64,000 bases of DNA, taken from NCBI RefSeq assembly GCF_009928485.1, contig NZ_JAABNP010000019.1, positions 1-64,000 of the forward strand, in the 5' to 3' direction. The stretch is from Clostridium sp. C2-6-12. Its GTDB lineage: Bacteria > Bacillota > Clostridia > Clostridiales > Clostridiaceae. The translations under genes and the position numbers were made by a program. The number at the start of each line of letters is the position of its first letter. Within the stretch, counting starts at the first letter, position 1. The notes below the pieces were generated by a model that saw only the letters and a program-made list of their open reading frames with translations, did no database searches and was not told the origin of the DNA. Shown here one piece after another: positions 58,880-64,000 of this stretch.

Positions 58880-59515
58880 CTACTTATTATAACCATCAGT
58901 ACCTTTTCTTATAAATAAAATTGTTCCTTGTGTATTACTTGAAATAGTAAATTTATTTTTAGTATAAAAACTCAACGTACCATTAATAGTGTAGTTTTCG
59001 CTTTTATTATTTAATTTTATAGTGTCTTGGTCAATACTATATGTACCAAGCACTTTATCGTTATTATCTGTAATTGTGCCATTGTCAAGAAACTTAACAC
59101 TGTAGAAAATTTCCTTATTAGTATTAACATCCGTACCAACCCATTCACCAATGATTGTTATAGGTGCATATGGTAAATACCCATCTAAACTTCCATCTTC
59201 CTTATATACAAGTCCTTCAATTCGTTTTCCATCTTTATAATAACCATCAAACATAAGCTTTCCATTGTCCCAATACGTTTTTGTATATCCATTTAAGTCA
59301 GGTTCTCCATTTTTGAAATTGCCTTCAAAAAATAAAACCCCTTTATCATAGGCTATTCCTTTTCCATTAGGCTTACCATCTTTTAATTCTCCCTCGTAAC
59401 GTAATTTACCATTTTTATCATATAATTTGTTAGAATCAACTTTATTTTGACAACCTATAAAGTTTAACAAGATTACTGATATAAAAATTGCTAAAAATAT
59501 ACTTGCTTTTTTCAC
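58880..59515 (-). CDS. MORN-repeat lipoprotein (element cargo)
   Basis: About 211 residues from GTG at 59515 (GGGGGAG upstream). Signal peptide with lipobox FIGC. Three or so MORN-like units follow (LYDKNGKLRYEGELKDGKPN; GVLFFEGNFKNGEPDLNG; DNGKLMFDGYYKDGKR), then a beta-rich C-terminal domain (GEWVGTDVNTNKEIFYSVKFLDNG) resembling lipocalin-like repeats. It lies 64 nt upstream of the LRR gene on the same strand, so they probably form one cargo transcript. Function unknown. Confidence 0.82.
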   Translation of the reverse strand: MKKASIFLAIFISVILLNFIGCQNKVDSNKLYDKNGKLRYEGELKDGKPNGKGIAYDKGVLFFEGNFKNGEPDLNGYTKTYWDNGKLMFDGYYKDGKRIEGLVYKEDGSLDGYLPYAPITIIGEWVGTDVNTNKEIFYSVKFLDNGTITDNNDKVLGTYSIDQDTIKLNNKSENYTINGTLSFYTKNKFTISSNTQGTILFIRKGTDGYNK

Positions 59516-59787
59516 ATTACTCTCCCCCAAATACATAAAATTCATCTTTCATATTTTTTTATTATAACGCTTTAATTAGCGTATAAAGTAAGTAAACGTT
59601 CATAACGATACAATAGTTTTATTATACCATTATATTCAATATATATCCATTTAAAGCATTATCACCAAGTGGAACGTTTTTATATAATGAGTTATACTTA
59701 GGTTATAAATTTGAGCAAAAAAAAAAGACCTTCTAAGTCATATTTATTGTTTTATTCAACACTTTTAAATTCATCAACTGTCGAATA
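59516..59787. other. Right end of the element, no gene seen
   Basis: AT-rich, with a run of A and the 13-bp inverted repeat TTTTATTCAACAC (59750-59762) that mirrors the left end. The cargo promoter should lie near 59550-59640 but no clear boxes were chosen. Confidence 0.5.
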
Positions 59788-59827
59788 CTTACACACACTT
59801 GATATACACTTATATTATTAAATTCAA
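59788..59827 (-). repeat. Right terminal inverted repeat (imperfect, 40 bp)
   Basis: Inward reading matches the left end at 51463-51502 over 33 of 40 bases. It lies 21 nt from the right core copy; the left one lies 16 nt from the left core. Confidence 0.75.
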
Positions 59828-60991
59828 CACCTCATTGTCAATAACATTATATTGTTGAACTTTACCCTCTGCTGATTTCATGCTTGCTTCTTCTGTGGCA
59901 CCGGAAGTCTTATATAACTTTGTTTCACCTGTTCTTGTATTAGTTAAAGTAAATCCAACAAGTGATTCATCACTTCCTACAGAAGTTATTCCAGTATAAT
60001 AATAACACTTTTCTTTATTATAAATTATATTCATACCGCCTGTTGATTTTAATTTATCTTTATCAGTAAAATTCAAAACTCCATGAACTAATTCTCCCCA
60101 TTTATTTATATATCTATCGATATATTTCATTGGTTGTATTCTATCTACCCAGCTTGGCAAATTATTTATATCATATACATTTGATTCTCCAGTTTGTGCG
60201 TCCATTATTAATGCTCCAACTGCCTTAGCTTCTGTAATTCCAATGCCAGTATCATATCTTGTAATCACCCAATATGGTCTTCCACTATCGTCTAACTCAA
60301 AAGTAAAATCAGTATGTCCAGCTTTCATATCTCTAAAATAAGCTGCCCTATTTAAATCACTTAAAATATATGCTGAATTTAAATACTTAAGTTTAATATC
60401 TTTTTCACCAAGCTTAGTTACTAATTGAACATCATTTTGATTTGTAGCACTTACCTTAATATATCCTATTGTGCCTTCTCTATTTGTAAGCCATTTAAGA
60501 AATGATGAATGTTCAAGAGGCCCTACATAATACAATTGTCCATTTACACTTTGGAGGTCTAATTCTCCAACAGTGACTTGGCTTCCAAGGCTAGATATTT
60601 CACCTAATTTCTTATCTGCCAGCTTATTTGCAAGTTCTTCATCTATTATAGGAAGCTGGTTAATATCCATATATTCTATTTGACTCGAAAAATCAACTTC
60701 TTCAATATTGCCAATTAAATTTCTATGTTCTTTGTAGCTTATTAATGGGCTAAAAAATATTGCAAGTAATACATATATTATTGCAACACCAATGGCTGCA
60801 GTAATATATTTTCTGTTTCTAATAAATATACCATATCCAAATGTACATACTGAAAATATTCCTGTAATTGCCATTGCATTAAGACTCAAATCGAAAATTA
60901 ATGCACTATTTAGCAATGCAATTAATCCTATTACAATGTATGTTCCTAATAATATTTTTAAATATTTAATCAAATTTTCCTTATTATTCAT
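59810..60991 (-). pseudogene. N-terminal half of the membrane-protein gene split by the element
   Basis: First 381 codons of a host gene, followed by 12 alien codons from the element (NVIDNEVLNLII) and a stop at 59810. Three membrane segments lie near the N-terminus (about residues 10-32, 37-56 and 62-82), then a large extracellular or cytoplasmic region (EVDFSSQIEYMDINQLPIIDEE onward). The remaining 155 codons lie at 50971-51438. Ribosome site AGGAGG before the ATG is intact, so a truncated protein may still be made. No known function; the intact form would be 536 residues. Confidence 0.88.
59849..59856. repeat. Right attachment-site core (attR)
   Basis: ATATTGTT, second copy. To the right the host gene continues (GAACTTTACC), in frame with its other half beyond the left core. 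Confidence 0.85.
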
Positions 60992-61586
60992 GCACTCTGC
61001 CTCCTTAATAATTTAATTTAAAGATACAAATGTTTTTATTTGATTATAACACAAAAAAAGTCCTCTGTATTTTGAAGCTATTTAAAATACAGAGGTTCAA
61101 TATATTATTAAAAGGTAATATTCTAAATAATATAGTGGTTAATGTGTGGAAACTATATTATAAGGATATTAAGAAATCCATGGCATAGAATCTCCCATTA
61201 TCTTAGAAATATTCCTTTAGGGGCTTATTTAATCAATAATGTTTTAATAATTTTAAAAACTCATTGATACTGATCTAAAAACAAAATAGAGATAATAAGG
61301 CCTTGTTTTATGCGAGACCCCATTATCTCTCTTACTAATATATTTGTATGATAACAAAGATTTCATTTGTGTTCAATATTTAAGAAAAATTCTTAATAAA
61401 AGTAAGTAAACTTATTCCTTAACTAAATAATATTAATTTTTTTCTTAGTTTTACCTTAAAATATAAATATTTTTTTGATTTTTATGTTATAGATTAATCT
61501 CAAATTCCTTTATAATTTGAATTTTATATAATAACATCATTATATTTGTAACTTATGATAAAATATTACAGAAAGAGGTGTTATTT
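60992..61586. other. Intergenic region with two hairpins
   Basis: Hairpin 1 is CCTCTGTATTTT/AAAATACAGAGG (61062-61095). Hairpin 2 is a long stem (61288-61330) with a T-rich tail on the minus strand, upstream of the split gene. No gene is recognised; promoters of both flanking genes must be here. Confidence 0.5.
61062..61095. terminator. 12-bp perfect hairpin upstream of the split gene
   Basis: CCTCTGTATTTT and AAAATACAGAGG arms; the minus strand continues GACTTTTTTTGTG, a strong terminator tail about 45 nt upstream of the 60991 start region. It may be a leader attenuator. Confidence 0.65.
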
Positions 61587-62465
61587 ATGTCAAAAGAAAT
61601 TGAAGCAAAAGTTTTGCTTTCAAAAAACAAAAAGCCTTCTAGTTGGTTTGGAACAAGCTACCTTTTTAATATTTATAGAGGCTGTGAACATGGCTGCATT
61701 TACTGTGATTCCAGAAGCTTATGCTACAAATTAGATAATTTTGATGAACTCATTGTAAAAAAGAATGCTGTAGAACTACTCAAAAAAGAGCTTAAGACTA
61801 AAAGAAAAAAGGGATGTTTAGGCACTGGAGCAATGACAGATCCTTATACTTTATCTGAGAAAAAATATTCACTTACCAGAAGATGTTTAGAGATAATTTC
61901 AGAATATAATTACCCAATTCACTTAACTACAAAAAGTAATCTAATCTTAAGAGATATTGATATTCTTCAAGAAATCAATAAAATCTATGCATCTGTAGCT
62001 ATAACAATAACTACTAATGATGATAGTTTAGCTAAAAAAATAGAGCCTTATGCACCTTCATCTACAGATAGATTTAAAGCCCTTGGAATTCTTTCAACAT
62101 TAGGAATAAACACAAGCATAACCATGATGCCAATACTTCCATTTATAGAGGATACTGAAGAAAATATTATTAGTATAGTTGAAAAAGCAGATTATTATGG
62201 TGTTAAACATATTGTTCCTTGGATTGGAATGTCTTTAAGAGATAGGCAAAGAGATTATTTTTACGAAAATTTAGATAAAAATTTTCCTGGCATAAAAGAA
62301 AAGTACGAAAAACGCTTTGGAGATAGGTATAAATGCTCTGGAAGAAATATTACTAAGTTAAATTATGCGCTTAAAAATGCCTGTTTAAAGTATGGAATTA
62401 CTCTTAAAATGCCTTCTTATGAAAACAAGTCATCATCTATTCAACTAAATTTACTAAGACAATAG
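61587..62465 (+). CDS. SPL-family radical SAM protein
   Basis: 292 residues from the ATG at 61587 (AGAGGTG 6 nt upstream). Cluster motif YRGCEHGCIYCDSRSLCY (CxxxCxxC) near residue 30, GAMTDPYTLSEKKYSLTRR, and LTTKSNLILRDIDIL. Resembles the DNA-repair spore photoproduct lyase-like radical SAM family, but lacks evidence of DNA binding; reaction unknown. Monocistronic. Confidence 0.88.
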   Translation: MSKEIEAKVLLSKNKKPSSWFGTSYLFNIYRGCEHGCIYCDSRSLCYKLDNFDELIVKKNAVELLKKELKTKRKKGCLGTGAMTDPYTLSEKKYSLTRRCLEIISEYNYPIHLTTKSNLILRDIDILQEINKIYASVAITITTNDDSLAKKIEPYAPSSTDRFKALGILSTLGINTSITMMPILPFIEDTEENIISIVEKADYYGVKHIVPWIGMSLRDRQRDYFYENLDKNFPGIKEKYEKRFGDRYKCSGRNITKLNYALKNACLKYGITLKMPSYENKSSSIQLNLLRQ

Positions 62466-62495
62466 ATAGTTTTTACTATCTATTGCCTCTTCATA

Positions 62496-63464
62496 CTAGC
62501 ACTGCAAAATCAAACTTTTTATTATTTCCTTGCTAACATCACCATATAATTTACTAGATGATGTTGGTGTTGCTTGAATTACTGTAATAAGATTATTTTT
62601 AGGGTATACGTTAATTTCTTGTCCACCAAATCCTCTGGCTGCATATCCTTCTTCAAAAAGCCACCATAAATACCCATACTCTGAACTTGCTTTACTAGCT
62701 AATATTGCTTCTTTTACATATTCCTCAGATACAATTCTCTGCCCATTAAAAAGTCCATTATTTAAAAATAATAATCCTATTTTACCCATATCCCTTGCAG
62801 ATAAATCTGAATTTTCTTCACCTTCCTGTATTGTATATGATACATTATCTGGGCTTTTAGGCCATGCTCCACTGTTTATTTTAAGTGGAGTATACAAAAA
62901 TTCTTCACATACTTCATAAGCAGTTTTCCCTGCTGCTTTACCAATAACTGCTGAAAGTAAAATAACATCCCATTCTTTATAAACAAATTTAGTTCCTGGA
63001 TAATCATTCATTGCAATATCTGATAAATGAGATAACCAGCTACCAGACCTCATCATTTGGTTCAGCATTGGGCAATGATAATGCTTTCCCGGATTCCAAT
63101 ATATACCTGAGGACATTGTCAATAAATGCTTTATAGTTAGTGCTTTATGATACATATGATTATCTTCAGCAAATTCAGGAAGATATTTTTTAATAGGCTC
63201 ATCAATACTCTTTATTATTCCTTTATCAATACAAATTCCCAGAGTTATTGATAAAATACTTTTCCAAACTGATTTAATATTATTTTTGCTGTTTTCATTA
63301 AATTTATTGTAATAATGCTCAAAAATTATCTTTTCATTTTTTATAACGAGTATACTGTTTATAAGCCTATATCTCTTTTGTTTTATATAATCATCAATAT
63401 CATTTAAAATATTACTATTCATACCTTCAACTTCTGGTGTTGAAAACTTCCACTCATAACTCAT
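62496..63464 (-). CDS. Serine hydrolase (class C beta-lactamase family)
   Basis: 322 residues, no signal peptide. Catalytic Ser65-x-x-Lys68 in IKSVWKSIL, the Tyr motif in FVYKEWDVILLSAV, and a C-terminal GGQEINVYP where the KTG-type motif sits. It may hydrolyse esters or amides; being cytoplasmic it is not a classic resistance enzyme. It overlaps the UvrA-like gene upstream by 4 nt (ATGA), so they are translated together. Confidence 0.86.
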   Translation of the reverse strand: MSYEWKFSTPEVEGMNSNILNDIDDYIKQKRYRLINSILVIKNEKIIFEHYYNKFNENSKNNIKSVWKSILSITLGICIDKGIIKSIDEPIKKYLPEFAEDNHMYHKALTIKHLLTMSSGIYWNPGKHYHCPMLNQMMRSGSWLSHLSDIAMNDYPGTKFVYKEWDVILLSAVIGKAAGKTAYEVCEEFLYTPLKINSGAWPKSPDNVSYTIQEGEENSDLSARDMGKIGLLFLNNGLFNGQRIVSEEYVKEAILASKASSEYGYLWWLFEEGYAARGFGGQEINVYPKNNLITVIQATPTSSSKLYGDVSKEIIKSLILQC

Positions 63465-64000
63465 AATAAGTACCTCCCAATAATTGATTTTTCATCCATT
63501 TTAAGTTCAGCAGGTGTCCCCTTTGCAATAATATATCCTCCATCGCTTCCTCCTCCTGGCCCCATTTCAATTATGTAATCACAATTACTGAGTACTACTG
63601 GATCATGTTCAGTTACTATAATAGTATTACCATTATCACAAAGTTCATGAATTAGGTGAATAAGCTTTTCTGTATCAGAAATAGACAATCCTGTAGTAGG
63701 CTCATCTAAAATGTATAAACTGCTTTTTACTTGCCTTTTCCCCAACTCTTTTGCAAGCTTTATTCTTTGAGCTTCTCCTCCTGAAATAGTTGGAGTACTT
63801 TGTCCAAGCTTTATGTAGCCTAATCCAACTCTGTTTAGTGTCATAAGCATATTATAAACACTTTTATCAATGTCCTTGAAGAAGTCGATTGCCTCCAAAA
63901 CACTCATTTCAAGAATCTGTCTTATATTTTTATCCTTAAGTTTAACTTCCATTGCTTCTTCAACAAAACCAGTTCCGCCGCAATATTCACACTCAAGATC
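63461..64000 (-). CDS. UvrA-like ABC ATPase, C-terminal part, cut by window edge
   Basis: The frame is open to the right edge, where CEYCGGTGFVEEAMEV shows the second zinc-finger pair typical of UvrA. It continues with the ABC signature TISGGEAQRIKLAKELGKR and Walker B SLYILDEPTTGLS and ends DEKSIIGRYLL. The IRQILEMSVLEAIDFF stretch is UvrA-like. Either the nucleotide-excision repair UvrA or the shorter UvrA-like proteins of resistance loci; coupling to a serine hydrolase gene and not to uvrB favours the latter. Confidence 0.85.
   Translation of the reverse strand, partial: DLECEYCGGTGFVEEAMEVKLKDKNIRQILEMSVLEAIDFFKDIDKSVYNMLMTLNRVGLGYIKLGQSTPTISGGEAQRIKLAKELGKRQVKSSLYILDEPTTGLSISDTEKLIHLIHELCDNGNTIIVTEHDPVVLSNCDYIIEMGPGGGSDGGYIIAKGTPAELKMDEKSIIGRYLL

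Larger units (their letters stand above)
51439..59856. mobile_element. Integrative element of about 8.4 kb with three tyrosine recombinases (Tn554/GInt-like)
   Basis: The element lies between two copies of ATATTGTT (51439-51446 and 59849-59856). Removing one copy and all between them restores an unbroken 536-codon host gene. Inside are four coupled genes: two about 430 and 843 residues long, a 627-residue protein the size of Tn554 TnpB, and a coiled-coil helper, followed by two lipoprotein genes on the other strand. The ends carry imperfect 40-bp inverted repeats (51463-51502 and 59788-59827, 33 of 40 identical) and a 13-bp perfect one (51548-51560 and 59750-59762). The three-recombinase-plus-helper module resembles GInt islands; naming it so is inference. 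Confidence 0.9.

Noticed and set aside
51439-59856. Prophage or conjugative element
   Set aside because: No capsid, portal, terminase, relaxase or coupling-protein genes; only recombinases, a helper and two lipoproteins.
61140-61330. Insertion-sequence remnant
   Set aside because: Short repeats at the ends were seen, but no transposase fragment could be read in any frame.

Overview
The window is AT-rich DNA from a solventogenic-type Clostridium, most like C. beijerinckii or a close relative. I infer this from strong AGGAGG ribosome-binding sites, AT-rich codon use, and a xylose locus whose gene order (binding protein/sensor kinase/YesN, then xylFGH, xylA, xylB, ROK regulator, transaldolase) matches the one described in C. 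beijerinckii. No rRNA, tRNA or CRISPR array was seen.

1-14.8 kb is a xylose module read entirely on the minus strand. A membrane-anchored xylose-binding protein, a LytS-type kinase and a YesN regulator form a three-component sensor. It sits upstream of the ABC importer xylF-xylG-xylH, a chemoreceptor, xylose isomerase, xylulokinase, a ROK-family XylR and, cut by the left edge, a transaldolase. Promoters, a 20-bp terminator and several long hairpins can be read directly.

15-24.5 kb is an accessory stretch of small enzymes (three intact GNAT acetyltransferases, Nudix, APH-like kinase, HD hydrolase, P-loop kinase, MazG-like protein), with rpiA and some damaged genes (a chimeric GNAT remnant and a frameshifted secreted peptide).

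24.7-38.7 kb is an arabinan/arabinoxylan module: a cytoplasmic GH43, HAD phosphatase (AraL-like), glycerol-1-phosphate dehydrogenase (AraM/EgsA), an ArsR-type regulator with a large C-terminal domain, a lipoprotein GH43 arabinanase, GH51 AbfA and an AraNPQ-like importer. Together they resemble a rearranged Bacillus araLMNPQ-abfA operon.

38.8-51 kb is mostly housekeeping: exoA, an AEC transporter, YgiQ, a PFL/ACT pair, a polysaccharide deacetylase, an Lrp regulator, PAP2 and hypothetical proteins. It also holds two unlisted small genes, a 42-residue Cys-rich peptide and a 51-residue zinc ribbon.

51.4-59.9 kb is the most notable region: an intact-looking integrative element of about 8.4 kb. 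It carries three translationally coupled tyrosine-recombinase genes and a coiled-coil helper, and a cargo of two secreted lipoproteins (leucine-rich-repeat and MORN-repeat). It has split a membrane-protein gene. Both halves remain at 50971-51446 and 59857-60991, and joining them across a shared 8-bp core (ATATTGTT) restores one uninterrupted 536-codon frame, so both ends are fixed to within the 8-bp core. Imperfect 40-bp and near-perfect 13-bp inverted repeats lie inside each end.

61-64 kb holds an SPL-like radical SAM protein, a serine hydrolase and the C-terminal part of a UvrA-like ATPase running off the right edge.
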